Below, one piece after another: positions 1 through 6,063 of a stretch of DNA of 7,508 nucleotides (its first letter is position 1; every line of letters starts with the position of its first letter). Under the pieces are notes generated by a model. The model was not told the DNA's origin and ran no database searches. It worked only from the letters and a program-made list of their open reading frames with translations. Made by a program: the position numbers and the translations under genes. This stretch comes from Nitrospinales bacterium (GTDB lineage Bacteria; Nitrospinota_A; UBA7883; JACRGQ01), in contig JAHFEI010000089.1 of assembly GCA_023248615.1 (NCBI GenBank), positions 1-7,508 on the forward strand. The letters are read 5' to 3'.

Positions 1-316
1 GCGTGAAGGCGGTCGCTTGAAAAAGCTTAATTTATGCTAAAACTCCCAGAAACTGATAAAGTAAAAAAGCGGTCAATTAACGTGCTCTTAAACCGGACAT
101 TTCTATGTGCTCGCAACAATAACGGTATATCCGGTAGTGGGTCAGGTTGGATGGGAAACACATTGTCCCTCACTTGTCATGCCTGCAGAAGCAGGCATCC
201 AGTTGTTTCTCTCCTGGATTCCCGCTGGAGTTTACCCCGTGCTGGACACGGGGCGGGAATGACAAACATGGCATTATCGAGAAACAATTTCTAATTTCTG
301 GGGACACTATACTTTT
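1..316. other. Gene-poor flank with repeat remnants
   Basis: I see no convincing gene here. The one long forward reading frame (34-294) translates straight through the palindromic repeat and has no recognisable family. Positions 2-40 are open in one forward frame and end at a TAA (38-40), so they could be the last dozen codons of a gene entering from the left, but this is too short to judge. The stretch is AT-richer than the genes to its right. It contains a pair of inverted 6-mers, ACCGGA (92-97) and TCCGGT (130-135), a structured repeat (about 164-306), and no obvious rho-independent terminator for the reverse-strand sigma factor gene that ends at 317. Confidence 0.6.
174..265. repeat. Palindromic interspersed repeat with nested hairpins
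   Basis: The ends are perfect 7-bp inverted repeats, TTGTCAT (174-180) and ATGACAA (259-265). Inside are an 8-bp stem, ATGCCTGC/GCAGGCAT (179-186 and 191-198) with an AGAA loop, a CCAG/CTGG pair (199-202 and 214-217), and a 7-bp stem, CCCCGTG/CACGGGG (235-241 and 247-253). The outer arms resemble the widespread dispersed element type with GTCATTCCCGC...GCGGGAATGAC ends found in many proteobacterial and related genomes. That family resemblance is from memory. A further 9-bp inverted pair, TTGTTTCTC (203-211) and GAGAAACAA (279-287), and TGTCCC (164-169) with GGGACA (301-306), suggest the element or its flank extends to about 306. It has no coding capacity, so it is a non-autonomous (MITE- or REP-like) repeat if mobile at all. 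Confidence 0.6.
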
Positions 317-318
317 TT
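299..318. repeat. GGGGACACTATAC motif abutting the sigma gene stop
   Basis: The string TGGGGACACTATACTTTTTT (299-318) reaches into the TAA stop (317-319) of the reverse-strand sigma factor gene. From memory, very similar TGGGGACA-N-TATACTTAATT strings recur in many genomes close to Y1/REP-associated transposase genes. One copy in the window does not prove a repeat. Its GGGACA also forms an inverted pair with TGTCCC at 164-169. Confidence 0.35.
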
Positions 319-1345
319 AGCTGTGCTTTCCCTTGCGCTGTGGGACGAAGCTGAACTCGCTTATTCCGGGGAGATGTTCCTCGAGATGTTTTTTCAGTTT
401 CTTTACAAGCCGAACTTCCGCCTGCCGCACAGCCTCGCGGGTCACGTTATGCTGTTCGCCGATTTCGGCCAGCGTTCTCGGTTCGTCGCTCATCAGCCTG
501 TCGTACAAAATCGTCTTGTCGGAGCCTTTCAGCGTTTCGGCGAAAGAGGCCACCTCCTTTTTCAGCATTTCCATCATCTCCGCATCGCCCAGCGTGTCGT
601 CTAAGGCGGGCGTGCCGGAGCCGATAACGTCGGCGAACGTCATCTGCGAATTGGCGGTTACGGGGGTTTCCAGCGAAACATCGCGGGATGACAGGGTGCT
701 TTGCACCGCCGTAACGTCTTCCTCCGTGGTGTCGAAATGCTGGGCCAACAGCCGTGGCGAAGGGTCTATACCTGCGGCGCGCATGTCGTTTGTGACTTTA
801 TTGAGGTTGAAAAGTAGCTTGCGCCTTGTGTTGGTGGTTCCCACGCGCACCAGACGCCAGTTATCCAGCAGGTACTTGATGATGTATGCGCGTATCCAGT
901 AGGCGGCGTATGTCGGCAGGCGCACCCCTTTGAACGGGTCGAACTTTTGGATGGCGCGCATCAGGCCGATGTTCCCTTCCTGTATCAGGTCTAGCATATT
1001 TTGGAACTGGTAGCGGAATTCAAACGCGATGCTTACTACGAGCCACAAGTGGGATGTCACCAAAGCTAGTGCCGCCTCGGAATCCTGCTCCTTGTTTACC
1101 TTTACGGCAAGTTGGCGCTCCGCCTCCGGGGAAAGGCGCGGTATGCTTCGCACCATATCCAGATAGCGATGTAGCGGGTCTGTTGGTACAAGCCCATTTT
1201 TTTGCCTAGTGGGGCGCTTTGCGGGTACTTTTTGTCCGCCGTCTTGGATAGGGGGTAGGGCGCCGTCATCCGCCATCGGGGTGGCGACCAGAGGCTTCAC
1301 CCTATTTTTTGGCTCATCGGTTTTTTTTGAGTTCTGCTTCGCCAT
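317..1345 (-). CDS. rpoH: RpoH-like (sigma-32 type) RNA polymerase sigma factor
   Basis: A 342-residue sigma-70 family protein that would direct RNA polymerase core to alternative promoters, probably heat-shock or stress genes. Region 1.2 begins near residue 56 (DPLHRYLDMVRSIPRLS). Region 2 spans about 95-170, with the core-binding LIQEGNIGLMRAIQKFDP (120-137) and the promoter-melting and -10 recognition segment around YWIRAYIIKYLLDNW (149-163). Residues 173-182 (TRRKLLFNLN) resemble the RpoH box (E. coli QRKLFFNLR), the main reason for preferring RpoH over a primary sigma; RpoD's long region 1.1 and non-conserved domain are absent. Region 4.2 carries the -35 helix-turn-helix (TLAEIGEQHNVTREAVRQAE, 291-310). 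Before region 1.2 lies a basic, low-complexity extension of about 55 residues, longer than in E. coli RpoH. The ATG at 1345 is the first convincing start, with only a weak GATGAGA-type Shine-Dalgarno upstream. The gene is divergent from ilvD. RpoH is likely; another group 2/3 sigma is possible. Confidence 0.85.
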   Translation of the reverse strand: MAKQNSKKTDEPKNRVKPLVATPMADDGALPPIQDGGQKVPAKRPTRQKNGLVPTDPLHRYLDMVRSIPRLSPEAERQLAVKVNKEQDSEAALALVTSHLWLVVSIAFEFRYQFQNMLDLIQEGNIGLMRAIQKFDPFKGVRLPTYAAYWIRAYIIKYLLDNWRLVRVGTTNTRRKLLFNLNKVTNDMRAAGIDPSPRLLAQHFDTTEEDVTAVQSTLSSRDVSLETPVTANSQMTFADVIGSGTPALDDTLGDAEMMEMLKKEVASFAETLKGSDKTILYDRLMSDEPRTLAEIGEQHNVTREAVRQAEVRLVKKLKKHLEEHLPGISEFSFVPQRKGKHS

Positions 1346-1374
1346 GGCTTATTATCTCATCAAAGTAATCGGTT

Positions 1375-1419
1375 GGCATATTATTTGGGGAAATCAAACC
1401 CCGTGGCATTATTTGGGAG
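1375..1419 (+). promoter_or_regulatory. Duplicated element and ribosome binding site upstream of ilvD
   Basis: GGCAT-AT-TATTTGGGG (1375-1390) and GGCAT-TATTTGGGA (1405-1418) are near-identical copies whose starts lie 30 bp apart, about three helical turns. Between them GGGG (1387-1390) and CCCC (1399-1402) could form a short stem. The second copy contains the GGGAG Shine-Dalgarno (1415-1419), placed 9 nt before the ilvD ATG at 1429. The spacing would fit two operator half-sites or an RNA structure that limits ribosome access. The sequence shows the repeat directly; a regulatory role is inference. A TATTAT (1379-1384) could be a -10 box but I see no good -35. Confidence 0.4.
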
Positions 1420-1428
1420 AAAAATATC

Positions 1429-3084
1429 ATGAACAGCGACAGGATTAAAAAGGGCGTAACAAGGGCTCCGCACAGGTCGTTACTGTACGCCACAGGCTTG
1501 ACTAAAAAGGCGATGAGCCGCCCGTTTATCGCGCTGGTAAGCAGTTTCACCGATTTCATACCTGGGCATGCCGGTATGCGCGATATGGAGCGGTACATAG
1601 AGAAAGGGGTGCATAGCGGCGGCGGGCAGATGTTTTACACCTCCGTGCCGGGCGTGTGCGACGGCATATCCATGGGGCATATCGGGATGCACTATTCGCT
1701 TCCCACACGCGACCTGATAGCGGACATGATTGAATGCGTCATCACGGCGCAGGCGTTTGACGGCGTTATTTTCCTCACAAACTGCGACAAGATAACTCCC
1801 GGTATGCTGATGGCCGCCGCGAGGCTGAATATCCCCGCCGTTGTCGTTACCGCCGGGCCGATGATAGCCGGGCATTTTGAGAAACAAAGGCGCGACCTGG
1901 TACACGATGCGTTTGAGGCGGTAGGAAGGCGGCTGAGCGGCGAGATAAGCGCCAAACAGCTTGACGGGCTGGAGATGTGCTCCTGCCCCGGCTCCGGCTC
2001 GTGCCAAGGGCTTTTCACCGCCAACACCATGGCTTGCCTTACAGAGGCTATGGGGATGTCCATCCCCGGATGCGCCACCGGCCTTGCCGTGAGCGCCAAC
2101 AAGCGGCGCATCGCGATGGACAGCGGCGAACTTGTGGTGGACCTGGTGCGCAACGGGATAAAGCCGCGCCAGATAATGACCAAAAAGGCGTTTGAAAACG
2201 CCGTGATGGTGGACTTGGCATTGGGCGGCTCCACCAATACCGTACTGCACCTTCCGGCAATAGCGTACAACGCCGGGGTGCCGTTCGACCTGGGGCTTTT
2301 TGACCGCTTGAGCCGGAAAACGCCGCAGATAACGAACATCCGCCCTTCGGGGGATCATTTTATGGAAGACCTAGAGTACGCAGGCGGGCTTCCGGCAGTA
2401 TTGAAATCTATGAAAAATCTTGTGCATGGCGATGCGAAGACGGTGAGCGGCAAGACCATAAGCGAAATTATCGCCGAAGCGGTGATAGCGGATAGCGATA
2501 TTATCCGCTCCCAAGACAAAGCGTACAAGCCGGAAGGGGGTATTGCAATCCTGAAGGGCAACCTCGCGCCCAAGGGGTGCGTGGTGAAGCAGTCGGCCGT
2601 TTCCAAAGCGATGATGAAGTTTAGCGGCAAGGCGCGGGTGTTCGACTCCGAGGAGGCGGCAATGAAAGCGGCCACTAGCGGCGATGTGAAAGCTGGCGAC
2701 GTGGTGGTGATTCGCTACGAGGGGCCGAAGGGCGGCCCCGGCATGCGCGAGATGCTGTCGGTCACATCGGCCATCACCGGCATGGGTCTTTCGGATTCCG
2801 TAGCGCTGATAACCGATGGGCGCTTCTCCGGCGGCACACGCGGGCCTTGCATAGGCCATGTATCACCGGAAGCGATGGAAGGCGGCCCAATTGCGCTGGT
2901 GAGGGAAGGGGACAAGATAAGCATAGATATCCCGAAACGGACTATAAAGCTGGAAGTTTCCGCCAAGGAACTGAAGGCGCGCGCGAAAAAATGGAAACAG
3001 CCTGCACCGAAAATAACGCACGGCTACCTTACGCGGTATGCGCGGATGGTTACGTCCGCCGCCGATGGGGCGGTGCTGAAGTAA
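1429..3084 (+). CDS. ilvD: Dihydroxy-acid dehydratase
   Basis: IlvD dehydrates 2,3-dihydroxy-isovalerate and 2,3-dihydroxy-3-methylvalerate to the 2-keto acids in the shared valine/isoleucine (and leucine precursor) pathway in the cytoplasm. The 551-residue length is typical. Visible signatures are the start (SDRIKKGVTRAPHRSLLYATG, first 23 residues), VCDGISMGH with C77, NCDKITPGM with cluster cysteine C119 and metal-site D120 and K121, CPGSGSCQGLFTANTM with cluster cysteine C192, and TDGRFSGGTRG with the proposed catalytic serine S467. The stretch FIPGH (43-47) stands where many [2Fe-2S] homologues have a PCN cysteine, and matches the E. coli-type FVPGH, so the exact cluster type is uncertain. 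A good GGGAG Shine-Dalgarno supports the ATG start. No ilvBHC neighbours are visible and a terminator follows, so it is probably transcribed alone. Related sugar-acid dehydratases (Edd) are less likely given the motifs and length. Confidence 0.96.
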   Translation: MNSDRIKKGVTRAPHRSLLYATGLTKKAMSRPFIALVSSFTDFIPGHAGMRDMERYIEKGVHSGGGQMFYTSVPGVCDGISMGHIGMHYSLPTRDLIADMIECVITAQAFDGVIFLTNCDKITPGMLMAAARLNIPAVVVTAGPMIAGHFEKQRRDLVHDAFEAVGRRLSGEISAKQLDGLEMCSCPGSGSCQGLFTANTMACLTEAMGMSIPGCATGLAVSANKRRIAMDSGELVVDLVRNGIKPRQIMTKKAFENAVMVDLALGGSTNTVLHLPAIAYNAGVPFDLGLFDRLSRKTPQITNIRPSGDHFMEDLEYAGGLPAVLKSMKNLVHGDAKTVSGKTISEIIAEAVIADSDIIRSQDKAYKPEGGIAILKGNLAPKGCVVKQSAVSKAMMKFSGKARVFDSEEAAMKAATSGDVKAGDVVVIRYEGPKGGPGMREMLSVTSAITGMGLSDSVALITDGRFSGGTRGPCIGHVSPEAMEGGPIALVREGDKISIDIPKRTIKLEVSAKELKARAKKWKQPAPKITHGYLTRYARMVTSAADGAVLK

Positions 3085-3096
3085 CCTTAGGAGTGG

Positions 3097-3124
3097 AGCC
3101 ACCGAAAGGTGGCTGGCTATTTTT
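3097..3124 (+). terminator. Rho-independent terminator of ilvD
   Basis: A perfect 7-bp stem, AGCCACC (3097-3103) and GGTGGCT (3108-3114), closed by a GAAA tetraloop, starts 13 nt after the ilvD stop. It is followed after five bases by TTTTT (3120-3124). The offset of the T-run makes it slightly imperfect. On the opposite strand no T-run follows the stem, so it would act mainly on ilvD and not on the convergent bactofilin gene. Confidence 0.65.
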
Positions 3125-3145
3125 GGTAAATCGGGCGCGGGTTGG

Positions 3146-3616
3146 TTAGTGCGGGCGTACTGCGTCGGGCGTATCGCCCTTTGGCGCTACGCCTTGCGCA
3201 ACTTGGGTAGCAACGCTTGTGGGCTTGATTGCTTCCTGTGACCCCACAACTTTCTTGGTTTGCTGTTCGCTTATGCCTCTCATCTTGATGTTGCCATCAA
3301 TGACGCCCCCCTCCTGCACTATCAGCGCGGGGGATATTATGTTTCCCAGCAACTTGCCGGTGGATACAATTTCGACTTTTTTGGTGGCGCGGACGTTGCC
3401 GGTAAATGTCCCCATCACTATGAGGTGTCCCGCCCGGATTTCCGCTTCTATATGGCCGCTTTCGCCTATTATGATGCAGTCGTCGGTATTGATTTCGCCC
3501 TTGAACTTGCCGTCTATGCGGACGGTGCCATCGAAACTAAGCAACCCCTCGAACTCCGTCCCCTCGCCAAGGAAGGCACGAATGTGACCCTGTTCATTTT
3601 CTTTCTTTAACGCCAT
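3146..3616 (-). CDS. Bactofilin (polymer-forming cytoskeletal protein)
   Basis: A 156-residue bactofilin. Such proteins self-assemble without nucleotide into beta-helical filaments, often at the membrane, and help place cell-wall enzymes, organise stalks or shape, or position chromosomes. The central domain (about residues 15-112) shows the repeating Gly/Ile/Val pattern of short beta-strands: GTEFEGLLSFDGTVRIDG (19-36), GEINTDDCIIIGE (40-52), GHLIVMGTFTGNV (63-75), GKLLGNIISPALIVQEGG (87-104), GVIDGNIKM (104-112). The charged N-terminal tail (MALKKENEQ) is followed by HIRAFLG. The last 44 residues are polar, Pro/Gln/Val-rich and probably disordered. The ATG at 3616 has a GGGAG sequence very close upstream. 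It faces ilvD convergently and lies 76 bp after the Y1-like gene, with its own promoter-like sequence, so it is probably a separate unit. No M23 peptidase partner is visible. Confidence 0.9.
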   Translation of the reverse strand: MALKKENEQGHIRAFLGEGTEFEGLLSFDGTVRIDGKFKGEINTDDCIIIGESGHIEAEIRAGHLIVMGTFTGNVRATKKVEIVSTGKLLGNIISPALIVQEGGVIDGNIKMRGISEQQTKKVVGSQEAIKPTSVATQVAQGVAPKGDTPDAVRPH

Positions 3617-3643
3617 AATCTCCCACCAAATTACTTGGAACCG

Positions 3644-3652
3644 AGTATACCA
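3644..3652 (-). promoter_or_regulatory. Putative extended -10 promoter for the bactofilin gene
   Basis: Read on the reverse strand, TGGTATACT is an extended -10 element (TG-N-TATACT) 27 bp before the bactofilin ATG. This would give a leader of about 20 nt. The candidate -35, TTGCCC, lies 20 bp upstream, which is too far for a standard spacer, so recognition would rest on the extended -10. It lies in the 76-bp AT-rich gap after the Y1-like gene, which supports independent transcription of the bactofilin. Confidence 0.4.
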
Positions 3653-3692
3653 GCCATAGGCACGCAGTGGGGCAATAAAAAATATTTATTTT

Positions 3693-4061
3693 CTAAATGC
3701 CTGTAATGCAAAGGGATATGAAGTCCTTAATTTGCGTTTTAGAAGGCCGTTTTCCGGTCTTTATAAAATAGTCACTCCTGAAAACAGAGTTGAAACTGCT
3801 TAGCGTCTTGTTTACCCGCACCAGCCGGGTGGACGTTTCGTGCATGAGCGTTTCGGCAATATGTTTTGGTGCGGCATCCGGCGATGCGGAAAAATGGATG
3901 TAAACCTGTTCCGGCGATATTTGAAGCATTTTCACTCCCGCTTTGAATTCCAGCAGGACATCCGGGATGATTAATGCCAAGTCGCTTTTCATCTTCTCTA
4001 AAAAGACTTCTGTGATGGATGGGAGTAGCACCAAGTGGTATTCAATATCCGACATTATCAT
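3693..4061 (-). CDS. Small protein with degenerate IS200/RAYT-like Y1 transposase fold
   Basis: A 122-residue protein that I align from memory with the TnpA fold of IS200/IS605 and REP-associated tyrosine transposases. The opening YHLVLLPSI (8-16) matches the usual YHIVWCPKYR strand. VKMLQISPEQVYIHFSASPD (43-62) matches the strand that normally reads VMPDHVHLLVS-PP. IAETLMHETSTRLV (68-81) matches the LKG-SSRKL helix. FRSDYFIKTGKRPSKTQIKDFI (94-115) matches the WGRGYFVSTVG---EE-IKEYI segment, with catalytic tyrosine Y98 kept. The two metal-binding HUH histidines are Q52 and Y54; H56 lies two residues on and is not in register. Single-strand nicking chemistry is therefore probably lost. The start ATG overlaps the stop of the HEAT gene (ATGA, 4061-4058) and no good Shine-Dalgarno precedes it, implying translational coupling; M3 is an alternative start. 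Hand-counted GC is about 45%, below its neighbours. Function unknown; a domesticated nucleic-acid-binding role is inference. Confidence 0.65.
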   Translation of the reverse strand: MIMSDIEYHLVLLPSITEVFLEKMKSDLALIIPDVLLEFKAGVKMLQISPEQVYIHFSASPDAAPKHIAETLMHETSTRLVRVNKTLSSFNSVFRSDYFIKTGKRPSKTQIKDFISLCITGI

Positions 4062-4666
4062 GGCCGCACCACTGGGTCGCCCGTAGTGGTTTGCGGTTTT
4101 TGCAGGGCAAACTTGGCGGCATCCCGCAGTGTGCCCTCCTCGTTTTTATCGGCTTCCGCCTGTATTACCCGCATGCCTTCCGGCGTGCCGAGTTCCGCCA
4201 GCGCGGAAATGATTTTAAGCTTAAGCCCCTTGGGTGCGTTTTCGTACCTGCCTGTCAGCTCGCCGACTATGGATACGTCGCCAAGCCTGCCGAGCGCGTA
4301 AGCCGCCTGCTCGCTAAACACCAGGTTGTCCCCTTTGAAAAAGCCGAGCAACTGCGGCGTTGCGTCGCGGTAGTGTATTTCACCCAGTATAAAGATGGCG
4401 AGCCTGCGCGATTCCGGATTCGCTTTTTCGTCCATGGCCAGTTCCAGCGCCGGTTTCCCGGAGCGCAAGCCTTTCAGCACAAGTTGGTCCACGCCCCACC
4501 TGCGCTTTTGGGGGTTGCTGTCGCCAATTAGCGACATTGCGTAATCGGTGGATGTGTAGTGGAGGATTGCCGCCAGCCCTGCAAAAAATACTACGCCCAA
4601 TACGGCAAGGGCGAAGATTAGTATCTTGCCCGGCTTTCCCTTGGCGCTACTGCGCTCGTCCGCCAC
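4058..4666 (-). CDS. Membrane-anchored HEAT-repeat protein, function unknown
   Basis: A 202-residue protein. After a short basic N-terminus (KGKPGK) comes one hydrophobic segment (about 15-36, ILIFALAVLGVVFFAGLAAIL), most likely an uncleaved anchor placing the rest outside the cytoplasmic membrane. The remainder is helical with HEAT/PBS-lyase-type repeats: about 84-111 (ESRRLAIFILGEI...PQLLGFF), 116-138 (SEQAAYALGRLGD), 146-170 (LKLKIISALAELGTPEGM) and 178-190 (GTLRDAAKFAL). Such repeats serve as protein-binding scaffolds; no catalytic residues are recognisable. The start is GTG at 4666, only 2 bp after the gltX stop, with a weak AAGG inside the gltX end. Its last codons overlap the next gene. 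An alternative is a cytoplasmic-facing topology. The partner is unknown. Confidence 0.75.
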   Translation of the reverse strand: MADERSSAKGKPGKILIFALAVLGVVFFAGLAAILHYTSTDYAMSLIGDSNPQKRRWGVDQLVLKGLRSGKPALELAMDEKANPESRRLAIFILGEIHYRDATPQLLGFFKGDNLVFSEQAAYALGRLGDVSIVGELTGRYENAPKGLKLKIISALAELGTPEGMRVIQAEADKNEEGTLRDAAKFALQKPQTTTGDPVVRP

Positions 4667-4668
4667 GG

Positions 4669-6063
4669 CTATGCGGCCTTTATTTTATTTGCCGCGTCCC
4701 TTAGCCGCCGTAGCGTTTCGTCGCGCCCCAGCAGGGCTATCATCTCGAATACGCCGGGCGATATGGCCCTGCCGGTCAAGGCGGCGCGTACCGGCTGGGC
4801 CACGTCTTTCATTCCCCGCGCAAGTTTTTGCGCCAGTTCCTTAAACTGTGCGTTCAACGCGTCATGATCCATCACGGCGCTTTCTTCGACTATTCCCAGC
4901 GCCCCCTCCAGCGCAGGCAGGTGGTGGGCGGTGAGGAATTTGGTAGCGGCCTCATCCGGCGCAATTTCCTTTAGGAAGTAGAAATCGGCTCCCTGGACTA
5001 TTTCGATAAGCGTGCGTGAGCGTTGTTTCAAAAGCGGGATTATTTTCATAAGCGCCTCTTTGTCGGCGTGCGGGAATTTTGCTTTCACTGCGGGAAGGGC
5101 CAACTCCGCCAGCGTTTCGTCCGGCGTGCGCTTTATATGCTGTATGTTGAGCCACTCCAGCTTTTCCTTGTCGAAAACTGCCGGGGACAGCGTTATCTTG
5201 TCGAGCGTAAAAAATTGTATAAGCTCTTCGCGGCTGAAAACCTCCTGGTCGCCATGGCCCCATCCCATACGCGCCAGCATGTTTACCATCGCTTCCGGCA
5301 GGAAACCCATGTCGCGGTACTCCAGCGTCGCTTCCGCGCCGTGCCGCTTGCTCAGCCGTTTTTTGTCCGGCCCCAGTATCATGGAAACGTGCGTGAATTT
5401 AGGCGGCTGGTAGCCAAGCCCCTTGTACAAGTTTACCTGCTTGGGCGTATTCGCCAAATGGTCATCGCCACGGATGACGTGCGTAACTCCCATTTCCGCA
5501 TCGTCCACCACCACCACGAAGTTGTACATTACCCCGCCGTCAGTTCGGCGTATTACAAAGTCGTCCAACTCTTCGTTCGGCACTTCCACCACGCCACGCA
5601 GCGTATCCACAAACGAGGTCGCTCCGGTGGTCGGCATTTTAAACCGCACCACATTCGGTTGTGCCGGGTTCCCGTCCGTGCGTTCGCGGCAGGTGCGGGC
5701 GTACACCGTCTTTTTCCCCGCCGCCGTAAGCTCCTCGCGCTTTTTGTCCAGCTCTTCTTTGGTGCAGTAGCAACGGTACGCCTTCCCCTCGCGCAGAAGC
5801 TGTTCCACCTTCGCGTTGTATAGCTCGGTGCGTTGCGATTGGAAGAAGGGGCCTTCGTCCCAATCCAGCCCCAGCCATTTCAGCGAGGCCAGTATCTCGT
5901 CCACCGATTCCAGCGTGCTACGCTCGCGATCCGTATCCTCTATGCGCAGTATGAACTTGCCTTTTTGGTTGCGGGCATAAAGCCAGCTAAACAGCGCCGT
6001 CCGCGCTCCGCCCAGGTGCAGGGTGCCAGTGGGGGAGGGGGCGAAACGGGTGACAACGGTCAT
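4669..6063 (-). CDS. gltX: Glutamyl-tRNA synthetase
   Basis: A 464-residue class I synthetase that charges tRNA-Glu (or also tRNA-Gln if non-discriminating) with glutamate. It opens with TRFAPSPTGTLHLGGART (5-22), containing the HIGH-type signature HLGG. The zinc-site ligands match E. coli GluRS in number and spacing: C98, C100, Y121 and C125. GDDHLANTPKQ lies at 199-209, and the KMSKS-type loop KRLSKRHG at 235-242. The C-terminal half is the helical anticodon-binding region. The ATG at 6063 gives the canonical N-terminus directly before TRFAPSP; upstream in-frame codons lie in aspS and have no family resemblance. This ATG overlaps the aspS stop (ATGA, 6063-6060), and no strong Shine-Dalgarno is seen, suggesting translational coupling. 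The length is normal. Discrimination between tRNA-Glu and tRNA-Gln cannot be settled from what I can align by eye. Confidence 0.97.
   Translation of the reverse strand: MTVVTRFAPSPTGTLHLGGARTALFSWLYARNQKGKFILRIEDTDRERSTLESVDEILASLKWLGLDWDEGPFFQSQRTELYNAKVEQLLREGKAYRCYCTKEELDKKREELTAAGKKTVYARTCRERTDGNPAQPNVVRFKMPTTGATSFVDTLRGVVEVPNEELDDFVIRRTDGGVMYNFVVVVDDAEMGVTHVIRGDDHLANTPKQVNLYKGLGYQPPKFTHVSMILGPDKKRLSKRHGAEATLEYRDMGFLPEAMVNMLARMGWGHGDQEVFSREELIQFFTLDKITLSPAVFDKEKLEWLNIQHIKRTPDETLAELALPAVKAKFPHADKEALMKIIPLLKQRSRTLIEIVQGADFYFLKEIAPDEAATKFLTAHHLPALEGALGIVEESAVMDHDALNAQFKELAQKLARGMKDVAQPVRAALTGRAISPGVFEMIALLGRDETLRRLRDAANKIKAA

Noticed and set aside
2..40. Possible C-terminal end of a gene entering from the left
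   Set aside because: Only twelve sense codons before a TAA, with no recognisable motif; cannot be supported.
34..294. Forward 86-codon reading frame
   Set aside because: It runs through the palindromic repeat and its translation matches no family I know; frames of this kind are common artefacts of such repeats.
1314..1598. Reverse frame crossing the rpoH-ilvD intergenic region
   Set aside because: It overlaps both confident genes in other frames and has no recognisable content.
1480..2358. Long antisense frame (292 codons) inside ilvD
   Set aside because: Lies wholly opposite a strongly conserved enzyme gene and its His/Ala-rich translation resembles no family; it is a codon-bias shadow. 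The same holds for the other frames opposite ilvD.
3676..3692. AT-only inverted stretch after the Y1-like stop as a terminator
   Set aside because: The potential stem AATAAA/TTTATT has no GC pairs and is too weak to call.
3617..4061. Active IS200-type insertion sequence
   Set aside because: No subterminal hairpins or flanking left and right ends are seen, the HUH histidines are gone, and the gene start is fused to the HEAT gene by an ATGA overlap.
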